Below are positions 54,118-63,466 of a stretch of DNA of 64,000 nt, in pieces. Source of the stretch: Hahella chejuensis KCTC 2396 (GTDB taxonomy: Bacteria; Pseudomonadota; Gammaproteobacteria; Pseudomonadales; Oleiphilaceae); NCBI RefSeq assembly GCF_000012985.1, contig NC_007645.1, positions 1,054,001 to 1,118,000 of the forward strand. The letters run 5' to 3'. The notes beneath the pieces are model-generated. The model did not search any database. It had not been told where the DNA came from and saw only the letters and a program-made list of their open reading frames with translations. Position 1 is the stretch's first letter. The number at the start of each line of letters is the position of its first letter. The position numbers and the translations under genes are program-made.

Positions 54118-54497
54118 TGCCACACACTCCGTGCACAACAACCAGCGCTAACTCTGGATGGTTTGATAGATGAATCTGCTTGGCGACGACCGGGAAATCG
54201 GCATGGAAACCGTTCGGTCGCCGTAAATCGGAGGCCATTATCTGTTCAATTCCGCATTTTGGCAATATAGTCAATAAATAGACGTATAAACTGAGGGAGG
54301 AAGCAGTCGACTCCAGCTCGGGCATTCGGCCTAAGTGCAAGGCGGGATTACTATTTTTTTAGGATTATGCACAATCACACACCGGCTGAAGCCCGCCGTT
54401 AAGAGATCGCTGTTCGCTTGACGGTTAGGGGAAGACCGAGCAAATGGAAGTAAAGTGTATATCGGGTCATCAACAGGAATGGCAATGAGAGTTTTTC
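54118..54497. other. 380-base divergent intergenic region
   Basis: Between the YkgJ-type gene and the unknown coiled-coil gene. AT-rich in the middle (TATAGTCAATAAATAG near 54266). I see no gene and no confident promoter or repeat. Confidence 0.5.
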
Positions 54498-56042
54498 ATG
54501 GTTGGCGCTTTGAATAATCATTGGTGGTCGGCGCTTATCCTACTTATATTCACTGCGCCCCTGGCGGCGGCGCCTTCTGTTTCTTCCTATGGCCATAAAG
54601 GCGAGATCTCCGGGGAACATCAAGACAAAGACGGCTTGCGCCCTATGGCGTATTCCCTGCGCTGGGAGTTGTATCCGTTGTTGAGCGGTCCCGCCGTAAG
54701 CGGGTCCATCAAGTGGAAGGCCCTGCCCGGACTGGTGGACGCCGAGTTGGGCGCCGGCGTTCAGGGCGACAGTATTCCGCCGGAGGTCGCCGCCACCATC
54801 CTGCCTTATGACATTACTGTCTACCTCTGCGGACCCAGTAATGCGTTCAAACAACCGGTTTGTCTTGATGTGGACCCGGGCATGGCGAAACCGGGCGGCG
54901 GCGATTGGTCGCTATCGCTGCCTCATCAGCTCGACTGGAGCAATCTTTTTTGGATTCCCGGCGAAGATAGCCGTCGCTGGTTGACGGAAGAGCAGGCCAA
55001 AGGCGTGGCGCGCAAAGGGTTTAAACCAACCCGAGCGCGTATCGCCAAGATGAAATGGGACTTATCCGGCTTGCGTCGGTGGGCCGCAGAATTCTACCCC
55101 TTTGAAGAAATTCGAACTCTGGAGACTCGCGTCTTCAGCCAGCTGGATGTTATCGCCAGAGCGCATCGCTTATCTCTATCTCCCATCCGTGAAAAGCTGG
55201 ACATCTATAAAAGCGCGCATACGCCTATTGTGTATAGGGATAAGCTCAAGGCGATTCTCGCCAGTTTTGACGCGGGTTTGTTGGACCCCATGCTTGAGCC
55301 GGAACGTCGCGACGCGCTGTCACAGCAGGTATTGCGGGTGCGCTCTGATATGGCGCGCGAAGATGTCGCCCACAGCAGAAGGGTGGCGGAACTGGACAAA
55401 CAGGCGCGTTCCCAGAAATTGGAATGGGAGCAGGCGCTGTATCGGCGCGTGTGGCGGGATGAAACCAACGAAGCGCTGCGCCTGCAGGCGCAATATGACT
55501 ATCTGCTGCAGCAGGCGGAGCGATTTGGCGTGAAGACGCTGGATGCTTTCGGCTGTGAAGAATACCTGTTGGCGTTTTCGGAATCTAGCGAAGAAGAGTT
55601 GCGCGAGCGGTTGGAATGCGTACAGGAGTATGATGGCTACCTGCTCAACAAGCTGGCGCAGACGGAAGCATTGCTGGACCTGCATGACGCCACGGCGGCG
55701 AAAGGTAAATTGCGGGAAAAAATCGAAGAGGCGCACGAGCAGGTCGAGAAAGAGATCGCCGATAATTTATTGGCGATGGAGCAATATTATGACCGGCTGA
55801 GCCGGGATAAAGCTCAAAAAGACGCTTTCTCCGCTCAGCGCAAAGCGGAGCAGGAACGCCTGTTTCGCCATTGGCTGGAGAAATACGCGAAGGGGGCGCT
55901 GGCGCAGGCGGAACAGTCATTGAACAACCTGCGCCGGGTATTGATGGCGGGGGGCATGACCCCTGACGCCGCTCCGGAAGATTCCGCCAATCGCACTGAC
56001 AAGAAACGTCCGCCTCCGACGATGTCCGGCGGAACCCTGTAA
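54498..56042 (+). CDS. Unknown secreted coiled-coil protein
   Basis: 514 residues. Hydrophobic N-terminus ending ...LLIFTAPLAAA gives a probable signal peptide cut near residue 25. Residues 40-165 look globular (YSLRWELYPLLSGPAVSGS; two Cys in VYLCGPSNAFKQPVC could form a disulfide). From about 250 to 470 it is highly charged and helical with long Glu/Lys/Arg/Ala runs, a predicted coiled coil. The tail is Pro/Thr-rich. GAGAG lies before the ATG. No family recognised. The next gene follows by 72 bases on the same strand. Confidence 0.7.
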   Translation: MVGALNNHWWSALILLIFTAPLAAAPSVSSYGHKGEISGEHQDKDGLRPMAYSLRWELYPLLSGPAVSGSIKWKALPGLVDAELGAGVQGDSIPPEVAATILPYDITVYLCGPSNAFKQPVCLDVDPGMAKPGGGDWSLSLPHQLDWSNLFWIPGEDSRRWLTEEQAKGVARKGFKPTRARIAKMKWDLSGLRRWAAEFYPFEEIRTLETRVFSQLDVIARAHRLSLSPIREKLDIYKSAHTPIVYRDKLKAILASFDAGLLDPMLEPERRDALSQQVLRVRSDMAREDVAHSRRVAELDKQARSQKLEWEQALYRRVWRDETNEALRLQAQYDYLLQQAERFGVKTLDAFGCEEYLLAFSESSEEELRERLECVQEYDGYLLNKLAQTEALLDLHDATAAKGKLREKIEEAHEQVEKEIADNLLAMEQYYDRLSRDKAQKDAFSAQRKAEQERLFRHWLEKYAKGALAQAEQSLNNLRRVLMAGGMTPDAAPEDSANRTDKKRPPPTMSGGTL

Positions 56043-56114
56043 TTCCATGCGTCCTGTTTAGGGCGCGCCTAAGAACAACGAGACCTTGTGCCGAACAAAC
56101 GATAGAAACGATAG

Positions 56115-57425
56115 GTGACGGCGGATTACGACGGAATGGAAAAAGCGCAGATCGAAGAATTTATAAAATCCCGGGGGACGGTGGATGACATCCTGTCGCC
56201 ATCGGCTTGGCGGGCGTTTTGGACGCGCTTGCAGAATGAACTGATCGGCAGGGCGATGAGCAACAACCGGGCGGCGGACTCGGAAGAGTTGCAGACGGCG
56301 ATGGCGCAGGTGGAAACAGTCTGGCGCAAGTTGGGCGAACAGCTGCAGGAACGTCTGGGCGTGGTGCTGCTTGATGCGCCCGGTGGGTCGGATAAAGACA
56401 GTGGGGTTCAGGACGCTATTAACCAGGGGATTGTCGATAGCCTGTGCAGGCAGGGTCTGGAGCATAAATTCTGGAACCTGCAACTGAAAAAGTCTTCTCC
56501 CAAACCCAAGCCGCAACCGCAGTCGACGCCTTTTAAAACCGGCAATGGCGTCGTCGCTGAACCCAAAGCGATGAACCGGGCGGTGCGGGTGGTGCGCCCC
56601 GACGTTAAAAAAACGCTCGCCTCTCACCTTCGCTCCCGGCGTTTTGTCTTCGCCGGCGTCGCTATCCTGGCGGCTGCGGGCGTGATGGCGCTGCCGTTCG
56701 GCTGGGTGACGCCGACGGCCATCTTATGGTGGCTGGCGTTCGCCGCGTTTTGCGCCGCGGGCGTGATCTTTCCCAATATCTACGGCCGCCGCACCACGCA
56801 GTTTTTTATCGCCTTTGCGGTCACCTTGGGTCTGATCGGTTTGCTGGGCAAGACGGCGGATACGCCGCGCTGGCGAGGTATCAAAACCGGTATCGTCGCC
56901 GTCACCTATCCTGTCTACAACATGCTGGGCCTGCATAAAGTCATTGATATCAGCTCCGTGCGTCAATTGATAGTGGAGGGACGCACGCATATCAGCGTCG
57001 ATAAGCGTTTGTATGACGAAGTTATCGGGCAGGGCGAGCTGGTGCTGCAAGTGGAGAATCAAAGCCCCTGGCGGCTGTCTCCAAAGGGGCTGCGTGTATT
57101 TGCGCCAGAGCAGGGCTGGCTGCGTCTGCGGGCGTTTGGCCTGGACGCGCCGGGTTTGTGGCGAGGAGAACCGATAGCGCCATACAGCCGCGGCGAGTGG
57201 CGATTGCTCGTCCCTTCTTCAGGAGAGAGCGCCGCTGCGCTGACTCAGGCGGGTCTACCGGATAACGCCTCTCTTGCGGAGGCGCAGAACGCCCTGGAAT
57301 CTCTACGCGGCCTGGCTCGTTATGGCGAGGATCTGTCGAGCGCCCTGGAGCCTCAATATCAGATTTCTCAATATGACCGGCAGGCGGAACTGGAAAAAAT
57401 GTTCGACCGCCTGCTCGCCAATTGA
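56115..57425 (+). CDS. Unknown three-TM membrane protein
   Basis: 436 residues. A soluble helical N-terminal part (1-125), a Lys/Pro/Gln linker (KPKPQPQSTPF near 130-140), three hydrophobic segments (about 177-195, 201-219, 229-245), then a C-terminal domain of about 190 residues with VQVENQSPWRLSPKGLRVFAP-type beta strands. GTG start at 56115; ATG at 56136 is an alternative. It forms a likely two-gene operon with the preceding gene. Not recognised. Confidence 0.68.
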   Translation: MTADYDGMEKAQIEEFIKSRGTVDDILSPSAWRAFWTRLQNELIGRAMSNNRAADSEELQTAMAQVETVWRKLGEQLQERLGVVLLDAPGGSDKDSGVQDAINQGIVDSLCRQGLEHKFWNLQLKKSSPKPKPQPQSTPFKTGNGVVAEPKAMNRAVRVVRPDVKKTLASHLRSRRFVFAGVAILAAAGVMALPFGWVTPTAILWWLAFAAFCAAGVIFPNIYGRRTTQFFIAFAVTLGLIGLLGKTADTPRWRGIKTGIVAVTYPVYNMLGLHKVIDISSVRQLIVEGRTHISVDKRLYDEVIGQGELVLQVENQSPWRLSPKGLRVFAPEQGWLRLRAFGLDAPGLWRGEPIAPYSRGEWRLLVPSSGESAAALTQAGLPDNASLAEAQNALESLRGLARYGEDLSSALEPQYQISQYDRQAELEKMFDRLLAN

Positions 57426-57447
57426 TGGATTGCTGTGGAGCGATTGA

Positions 57448-58518
57448 TCAGAGCAGGTCCGTCAGCAACACGCCGACGCCGATGCGCTCCACGGACGCGT
57501 TATAGTCCATCAGGTTTTCGCCGTAGCCATTGAAATACTGCACATAACCGCGCAGCCGTTTCCATAAGGGGAAGGTAAACCCTAACTCCACTGCCCCCTT
57601 GTTATCTTCGCGCAGATTGTTGCGCAGCATGAGACTGGCTTCGTAGCTATCCCAGCGGTAAGCGGTGGTGAACTCGAAATGTCCCATGTAATCGTCGATA
57701 TCGGGGTTGTCGTCGCCTTTGGGATCAAGCTTGTCCTTTTTCTGATCTTCTGGAATTCTCCACCAGGGCTTCAAGCTGAAAACGAAGCGGTTATGCTCCC
57801 AGATGAAGTTGGCGTAGATGCGGTTCCAACTCCGCGACAGCGGCTGTGAGCGACCGTTGGACTGGTGACTGAAGCCAACCGCCAGCAGACTGAAATCAGC
57901 GGTGGAGAAGGTCCAGTCCACCGGTGCGATCCAGAAAACTTCCGGCTCGTAATTAGTCTCCCGGAAGGGGGCGGAATAGTCGTGGTTGTATACCTGCCAG
58001 AAGGACTTGAGGGTGACGCCGAAAAATATTGCGTCCGAGTCAATGAAGGTTTCCTGCGCCAGCGGCACTTTCAGGCTGATCTGAAATTTCGCCTCCAGAT
58101 TGTCCAGCTCGGCGTCCTCTCCGAGGTCGTAAGCTTCGCGTAACGGTTCGCTGTTAGGGTTTTTCAGGTAAGACACCGGCATCAGGTAATTGCGCAGGTG
58201 GGGGGTGATCACGCTGCGGCTGTTGCTGGAAAGCTGCTCCCGCATAATGCGTTCGGCGATAACGCTTTCTCCATTTTTCACCGTGGGGCTGGCGTCTTCA
58301 GGCATTTTGGGGATTTCTACGCCGCAACGGCTTTTCAACTCGTCGATGGTCATATCGCCAGGCCCCTGGGTCAGCGCTTTGAAGATGCAGGTTTCGGTTT
58401 CATCCTGATCTTTTTCATGCAACTGAGCCTGAGCGGGAAGGGCGTTGCCGCCCAGCGCCAGGGCGCAGAAAAAGGTAATAGTATTCAGTCCATTAGGCGC
58501 TGATTTAGAAAAATTCAT
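57448..58518 (-). CDS. pldA: Outer membrane phospholipase A (OMPLA)
   Basis: 356 residues with a signal peptide (cleavage near ...LPAQA-Q). FSHQSNGRSQPLSRSWNRIY holds the catalytic triad His218, Ser220 and Asn232 with the same spacing as in E. coli PldA. The rest is beta-strand-rich, ending in the typical C-terminal strand with terminal Leu-Leu. A long N-terminal extension (about residues 33-130) precedes the barrel. It hydrolyses phospholipids in the outer leaflet when the membrane is disturbed. Confidence 0.93.
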   Translation of the reverse strand: MNFSKSAPNGLNTITFFCALALGGNALPAQAQLHEKDQDETETCIFKALTQGPGDMTIDELKSRCGVEIPKMPEDASPTVKNGESVIAERIMREQLSSNSRSVITPHLRNYLMPVSYLKNPNSEPLREAYDLGEDAELDNLEAKFQISLKVPLAQETFIDSDAIFFGVTLKSFWQVYNHDYSAPFRETNYEPEVFWIAPVDWTFSTADFSLLAVGFSHQSNGRSQPLSRSWNRIYANFIWEHNRFVFSLKPWWRIPEDQKKDKLDPKGDDNPDIDDYMGHFEFTTAYRWDSYEASLMLRNNLREDNKGAVELGFTFPLWKRLRGYVQYFNGYGENLMDYNASVERIGVGVLLTDLL

Positions 58519-58715
58519 ACTCTGGTAATATCCGCGTTGGGCAGGTTATGGAAGCATACGTGACAGAGAGCCGCGATTGTAAATCTAACCTGGATTTATG
58601 ACAAAACCGCTCCCATCTCATAGGACGTTATAACTAAGGAAATTTTCAAACGCGCTTTCAGGCCGTGTGGCGTGCGTTCGCCGTCGGCCCGTCTGCGTCA
58701 GCGGAGGAATGATAC

Positions 58716-60086
58716 ATGTTGATGGGTAAAACCCTGACTGGATTGAGATTATGTGTACTGGCCGCTTGCGTCGGCTGGGCGGCCTCCAGCGCCGCCGCAC
58801 TGCCACTGGCCGACTCCCAGGGCCAGCCACTGCCTACCTTGGCGCCCATGCTCAAGGAAGTGAACCCCGCTGTCGTCAACATCGCGACCTACGCCAAACA
58901 GGAAAGCTACAGTCCTTTAATGCAGGACCCTTTCTTTCGTCACTTTTTCAACATCCCGGACAGCCGGAGGCTTCGCGAACAGCGTCGCCAGCAAAGCGCC
59001 GGCTCCGGGGTCATTGTCGATAAAGATAAGGGCACGGTCGTCACCAACTACCACGTCATCAAAGGCGCGGATGAGGTGCATGTGTCGTTGACGGACGGCC
59101 GCACCTTGAAGGCGGAGGTGCAGGGAGGCGATCCTGACGCCGACATCGCCGTTCTGAAAATTGAGGCGGACGATCTTAGTGAAGTGAAAATGGCGGACTC
59201 GGACAGACTGGAAGTGGGGGATTTCGTGGTCGCAATCGGCAACCCCTTCGGATTGGGACAGACTGTCACCACGGGCGTCGTCAGCGCTTTGGGACGCACT
59301 GGATTGGGCATTGAAGGCTATGAAGACTTTATTCAGACCGACGCCTCCATTAACCCGGGTAACTCCGGCGGCGCGCTGGTCAACCTGCGTGGCGAGCTGA
59401 TCGGCATCAACACCGCAATTCTGGCCCCGTCTGGAGGCAATGTCGGCATCGGGTTCGCTATACCCGTCAATATGGCCAAGGCCAGCATCGATCAAATCAT
59501 TGAGCACGGCGAAGTAAAACGCGGGCAACTGGGCGTGGGGATTCAGGACATCACCCCGGATCTGCGGCAAGCCTTCAAATTACGCAATGGCCAGCGCGGG
59601 GTTTTGATCACCAGCGTCGCCAAAGGGTCTGAAGCGGAGAAGGGCGGTCTGAAGACGGGAGATATCATTATCGCTGTTGATGACAAGCCCACTCGTAGCG
59701 CAGGTCATCTGCGCAGCCAGATCGGACAACGCAAAATCGGCGACAAGCTGCGCGTGACTATCTTGCGCGAAGGCGTGGAGGCAGTTGTAAAGGTAACCTT
59801 GCAGGAACCGCCCAATAGCATCGCAGGCGCCACCCGTATCCACAAGCTGCTTGAAGGAGCCTCCTTTGAAGATAATCCAGACGGCTCTGGCGTCGTGGTG
59901 ACCGGATTGGCGCCTAACTCAAACGCCGCATACAGCGGACTGCGCCCTGGCGATGTCATCATCGGCGCCAATAATCGCCGGGTAAATTCCGTAAGCGACT
60001 TGCAAAAAGTGGTGGACGCGGGAGAGACCAAGTTGCTCCTGTTGGTGCAGCGAGGCGGCGGCGCGTTTTATCTGGTGATTCGCTGA
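58716..60086 (+). CDS. degQ: Do/DegQ-family periplasmic serine protease
   Basis: 456 residues with a signal peptide (about 1-28). Protease domain: His113 (TNYHVI), Asp143 (DADIAVLKI), Ser217 (NPGNSGGAL). Two PDZ domains follow (about 265-355 from RGQLGVGIQDI, and 375-450 with GVVVTGLAPNSNAAYSGLRPGD). Two PDZs identify DegP/DegQ/MucD type rather than DegS/AlgW. GGAGG is 8 bases before the ATG. Periplasmic protein quality control. The absence of a long Q-linker favours DegQ. Confidence 0.93.
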   Translation: MLMGKTLTGLRLCVLAACVGWAASSAAALPLADSQGQPLPTLAPMLKEVNPAVVNIATYAKQESYSPLMQDPFFRHFFNIPDSRRLREQRRQQSAGSGVIVDKDKGTVVTNYHVIKGADEVHVSLTDGRTLKAEVQGGDPDADIAVLKIEADDLSEVKMADSDRLEVGDFVVAIGNPFGLGQTVTTGVVSALGRTGLGIEGYEDFIQTDASINPGNSGGALVNLRGELIGINTAILAPSGGNVGIGFAIPVNMAKASIDQIIEHGEVKRGQLGVGIQDITPDLRQAFKLRNGQRGVLITSVAKGSEAEKGGLKTGDIIIAVDDKPTRSAGHLRSQIGQRKIGDKLRVTILREGVEAVVKVTLQEPPNSIAGATRIHKLLEGASFEDNPDGSGVVVTGLAPNSNAAYSGLRPGDVIIGANNRRVNSVSDLQKVVDAGETKLLLLVQRGGGAFYLVIR

Positions 60087-60102
60087 TTTGATCTGCGTAA
60101 AA

Positions 60103-60130
60103 GATATGGTCGACAGGAGTTGGCCATATC
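60103..60130 (+). terminator. Weak hairpin after degQ
   Basis: GATATGG (60103-60109) and CCATATC (60124-60130) pair around a 14-base loop, 17 bases after the degQ stop. No T-run. Confidence 0.25.
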
Positions 60131-60326
60131 CTGGATAACTTGGGGGGGGATTGAGTTCAGTTCAATTACATTCCACTTGTGGATATAAAGCAATTCGGTG
60201 AGCGAGCTGAAAAACAAAGGGAACTGGTCGAACGACAAGCCTGCTGCGTCGTTTTAGTGTACATAATGAACTTTCCATGTGATTGATTAGTATGAAAAAT
60301 ATCTAATAGTGGGTATGATCCGCCTT

Positions 60327-60340
60327 CACCTGGACAGGTG
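60327..60340 (+). promoter_or_regulatory. Palindrome upstream of the orphan secreted protein
   Basis: CACCTG-GA-CAGGTG is a perfect 6-bp dyad 31 bases before the ATG. TATGAT at 60314-60319 could be a -10 box. Either an operator at the start site or a 5' leader hairpin. Confidence 0.35.
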
Positions 60341-60370
60341 AGAAGTACTTATTAAAAAGGAGAAGTCAGT

Positions 60371-60922
60371 ATGACCAAAACACTAGCAGGGCTACTTTTA
60401 GCAATTTCCACCACCGCATCCGCACAGTTTCAAGTCGAAAATAATGTTGAGTATGGCTTTATACATCTGGATAGGGTTTCTCTGTTTCCTGAATTGAAAC
60501 TTGGCGAGTCTGTCTACGTTAAAGATATTGATTTTTGTATGGATGAAAATGGCGCACTATATGCTGGCGCTAACGGCTATCACTTCTATCCCACTCTAGA
60601 TGCGCCCTATGTGATAACGTCGGTAGGAGAGGGTAAAGTGGCGATAACTCATATATCCGAAAAAAACGGTTTTCTGCTAAATGGTCCGGCCGTCCAGATA
60701 CTGCATAAATTGAAGCAAGAGGACTTGAGTAACCCTTGGAAGTGCGGCTTGGAAGGCGCGGAAAATACTCCTGTAGAATCTCGTTCGCCGTATAAAGTTG
60801 AATCGTTGTTTGGCCATATCAGCTATGAAGGTTTAGCGGAAGCAGTTAATAAAGAGTTTGAATCACGTTATGGCTCTGACGTTACTTACTCGACCGTCAT
60901 TCGCATATACGAACCGGAATAA
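60371..60922 (+). CDS. Unknown small secreted protein
   Basis: 183 residues. MTKTLAGLLLAISTTASAQF is a clear signal peptide cleaved after TASA. The mature protein has two Cys and mixed alpha/beta character, no recognised domain. AAGGAG lies 9 bases before the ATG. Base composition is more AT-rich than degQ and argS on either side, and the gene stands alone with AT-rich flanks, which suggests later acquisition. Function unknown. Confidence 0.65.
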   Translation: MTKTLAGLLLAISTTASAQFQVENNVEYGFIHLDRVSLFPELKLGESVYVKDIDFCMDENGALYAGANGYHFYPTLDAPYVITSVGEGKVAITHISEKNGFLLNGPAVQILHKLKQEDLSNPWKCGLEGAENTPVESRSPYKVESLFGHISYEGLAEAVNKEFESRYGSDVTYSTVIRIYEPE

Positions 60923-60930
60923 GCCATTGT

Positions 60931-60962
60931 CTTAATTTCTTAATTTCTTAATTTCTTAATTT
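60931..60962. repeat. Four tandem copies of an 8-bp unit
   Basis: CTTAATTT is repeated four times without a mismatch, starting 9 bases after the stop of the small secreted protein gene. A simple-sequence repeat of this kind can vary in copy number by slippage. Confidence 0.85.
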
Positions 60963-61134
60963 CTTTATTACGCCTGGCGCACCGCCGCACTGGGCGTTCC
61001 CTTCAATTCATGACATTCTGTCTTACCCGGATAACTGCGGATTTTTCCTTGACCGGATACTGCGGTATCATGGCGGCCATTTCCATCAGTTTCAGCGGCG
61101 GACTCCCGTTGCTGTGAGTAACGAAGATCTTCCT

Positions 61135-62871
61135 ATGAATCTGCAACAATTGCTTGAACAGAAAATCAGCGCGGCGCTGCATGCGGCGGGCGCTCCAGAA
61201 GGCTCCCCGGCGATCGTGAAGCCGTCCGGCAAGCCCCAATTCGGCGACTATCAGGCCAATGGCGTGATGGGCGCAGCCAAAGCGCTGAAAATGAATCCGC
61301 GCGAATTGGCCACCAAAGTCCTGGACGTTCTGGATCTGGGCGACATGGCTGAGAAAGTTGAAATCGCCGGCCCTGGCTTTATCAACATTTTCCTGAGTAA
61401 AGACTGGATGAGTCAGAGCCTGCGCCAAGTGCTGGCTGATCCACGCCTGACCATTCCTCTGGACAGCCCCAAACAGACCGTCGTGGTGGATTACTCCGCG
61501 CCTAATCTCGCGAAAGAGATGCACGTAGGCCATCTGCGCTCCACCATCATCGGCGATGCCGTCGTCAGAACCCTGGAGTTCCTGGGGCACCGGGTGATTC
61601 GTCAGAACCACGTGGGGGACTGGGGCACCCAGTTCGGCATGTTGCTGGCTTACATGAACAAGTTGAAGGCGGAGAACCAGCAGACTCTGTCCATGGAGCT
61701 GGCTGACCTGGAAAACTTCTACCGTCAGGCCAAGACGTGTTTTGATGAAGATCCTGAATTCAAGGATAGCGCGCGCCAGTACGTCGTGAAGCTGCAGTCC
61801 GGCGATCAAGAGTGTGTGTCGCTGTGGAAAACGTTCATTGATATTTCCCTGCAGCATTGTGAAGACGTATATGAACGCTTGAATGTCAGCCTGACGCGGG
61901 CGGACGTAATGCCTGAAAGCGCCTATAACGAAGACCTGCCGAATGTTATCGATGATCTGCGCGAGAAAGGCCTGCTGACTAACAGCGACGGCGCTGAGTG
62001 CGTCTTCATGGATGAGTTCAAAGGCAAAGACGATGAGACCTTGCCGCTGATCGTGAAGAAGTCTGACGGCGGTTACCTGTACGCCACCACGGACCTGGCG
62101 GCATTGCGCTACAGAGAGCGGGTTCTGAAGGCGAACCGGGTGCTTTATTTCGTCGATGCGCGGCAGTCATTGCACTTGAATCAGGTTTATGCGGCTGGCC
62201 GCAAGGCGGGCTTCGTCAGCCCGGATATGTCCTTGGAGCATATGGCGTTTGGTATGGTTCTGGGCGCGGATGGTAAACCCTTCAAGACTCGGGATGGCGG
62301 CACTGTCAAATTGGCGGATCTGCTCACCGAAGCGCAAGGTCGGGCTTACGCCGTCGTGAAAGGAAAGAATCCGGAGATGCCGGAAGAAGAGCTTAATCGC
62401 ATCGCTCACGTCGTCGGTATGGCGGCGGTGAAGTACGCGGATCTGTCCAAGAACCGCTCCAGCGATTACATCTTCAGCTTCGACGCCATGCTCAGCCTGG
62501 AAGGCAACACTGCGCCATATGTGCAGTATGCTTACAGCCGGGTAGTGAATGTCTTCAAGAAAGGCGAAGTCGGTAATCTGACTTTTGAGGGCGACCTGCA
62601 ACTGGCGGAGCCTATCGAGCGCGCGCTGGCGGTCAGATTGTTGCAGTTCAATGAAATACTGCACTCTGTGGCGTCTGAAGGCTGTCCGCACATTCTGTGT
62701 GGCTATCTCTATGATTTGTCTAAAGAGTTTGCCAGCTTCTACGAAGGCTGTCCGGTGCTGAAAGCGGAAGAACCCGTACGCAGCTCGCGTTTGATGCTGT
62801 CATTGCTCATCGCCAAGACCCTGAAACAAGGCTTGGATTTACTGGGCATCGAAACCCTGGAGCGGATGTAG
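61135..62871 (+). CDS. argS: Arginyl-tRNA synthetase
   Basis: 578 residues (E. coli 577). Class I synthetase. DYSAPNLAKEMHVGHLRSTIIGD contains the HVGH (HIGH) motif; DGTVKL-type KMSKS equivalent is the KFTRDG-like KTRDGGTVKLADLL stretch (lysine-poor in ArgS). SDYIFSFDAMLSLEGNTAPYVQYAYSR and the C-terminal DALR anticodon domain follow. The ATG at 61135 aligns with the E. coli N-terminus (MNxQxLL); a GTG at 61114 is rejected. Confidence 0.96.
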   Translation: MNLQQLLEQKISAALHAAGAPEGSPAIVKPSGKPQFGDYQANGVMGAAKALKMNPRELATKVLDVLDLGDMAEKVEIAGPGFINIFLSKDWMSQSLRQVLADPRLTIPLDSPKQTVVVDYSAPNLAKEMHVGHLRSTIIGDAVVRTLEFLGHRVIRQNHVGDWGTQFGMLLAYMNKLKAENQQTLSMELADLENFYRQAKTCFDEDPEFKDSARQYVVKLQSGDQECVSLWKTFIDISLQHCEDVYERLNVSLTRADVMPESAYNEDLPNVIDDLREKGLLTNSDGAECVFMDEFKGKDDETLPLIVKKSDGGYLYATTDLAALRYRERVLKANRVLYFVDARQSLHLNQVYAAGRKAGFVSPDMSLEHMAFGMVLGADGKPFKTRDGGTVKLADLLTEAQGRAYAVVKGKNPEMPEEELNRIAHVVGMAAVKYADLSKNRSSDYIFSFDAMLSLEGNTAPYVQYAYSRVVNVFKKGEVGNLTFEGDLQLAEPIERALAVRLLQFNEILHSVASEGCPHILCGYLYDLSKEFASFYEGCPVLKAEEPVRSSRLMLSLLIAKTLKQGLDLLGIETLERM

Positions 62872-62893
62872 TTCTCATCCGGCTTCTCTGAAA

Positions 62894-62930
62894 CCCGGCG
62901 GGGTCTCTCCTCCGCCGGTTTAATCTTTTT
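62894..62930. terminator. Intrinsic terminator between argS and the MerR gene
   Basis: CCGGCGG pairs with CCGCCGG (62912-62918) with further inner GG/CC pairs, followed by TTTAATCTTTTT. It ends argS and overlaps the last codons of the convergent MerR gene. Confidence 0.65.
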
Positions 62931-63387
62931 CTCCTTTCCCTTGCTGTGATTTCCCAGGCTTGCCTTTCAAGCGGCCTTCATTGTGTCGCTTTCGCGCTGC
63001 CGATCTGATCAAAGTTTGAAAGCGGGGACATTCAAGCTGATTGGGCTCAGGGCAATTAGCGACATGGATGATGCTGTCCCGCATCGTCTCCATTCGCTGA
63101 ATGAGCTGGTCCAGCTCGCTGGCTTTTTCGATGAGTTGCGCCCGGTCTATTTTGGGCTTCCCATCGTGGGAGAACATGGCCCCAATCTCTTCCAGGCTAA
63201 AGCCCGCATATTGGCCCAGGGAAATCAAACCCAACTGGTCAATGACCGTGGAGCGGAAAATCCTTTTTAACCCCTCTCGCCCAATGGACTTTATCAGCCC
63301 CTTCTCCTCGTAGTACCGAAGGGTGGAAGCAGGCAAGCCGGACAGCTTCGCCACTTCGGCGATATCCAGCTCATTACAGTTTTTCAT
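62920..63387 (-). CDS. MerR family transcriptional regulator
   Basis: 155 residues. LDIAEVAKLSGLPASTLRYYEEKGLI is the MerR winged-HTH, then a dimerisation helix (about 80-112), a CPEPNQLECPRF segment whose two Cys may sense metal or redox, and a basic Lys/Gly/Gln tail. It is divergent from an MFS transporter, and the intergenic promoter has the 19-bp spacer typical of MerR control. Inducer unknown. Confidence 0.88.
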   Translation of the reverse strand: MKNCNELDIAEVAKLSGLPASTLRYYEEKGLIKSIGREGLKRIFRSTVIDQLGLISLGQYAGFSLEEIGAMFSHDGKPKIDRAQLIEKASELDQLIQRMETMRDSIIHVANCPEPNQLECPRFQTLIRSAARKRHNEGRLKGKPGKSQQGKGEKD

Positions 63388-63394
63388 AAAGGTG

Positions 63395-63425
63395 TTGACC
63401 TAAAGCTGACTTTAACTTGCATAGT
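63395..63425 (+). promoter_or_regulatory. MerR-type promoter/operator with 19-bp spacer
   Basis: TTGACC (63395-63400) and CATAGT (63420-63425) are separated by 19 bp, and the spacer contains the perfect dyad TAAAG-CTGA-CTTTA (63401-63414). The long spacer with a dyad inside is how MerR proteins activate by untwisting DNA. It points towards the MFS gene. Confidence 0.6.
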
Positions 63426-63466
63426 AACTTCCTCAATACGGTAGTTAAAGAGGAAGTGGAGTCGTT

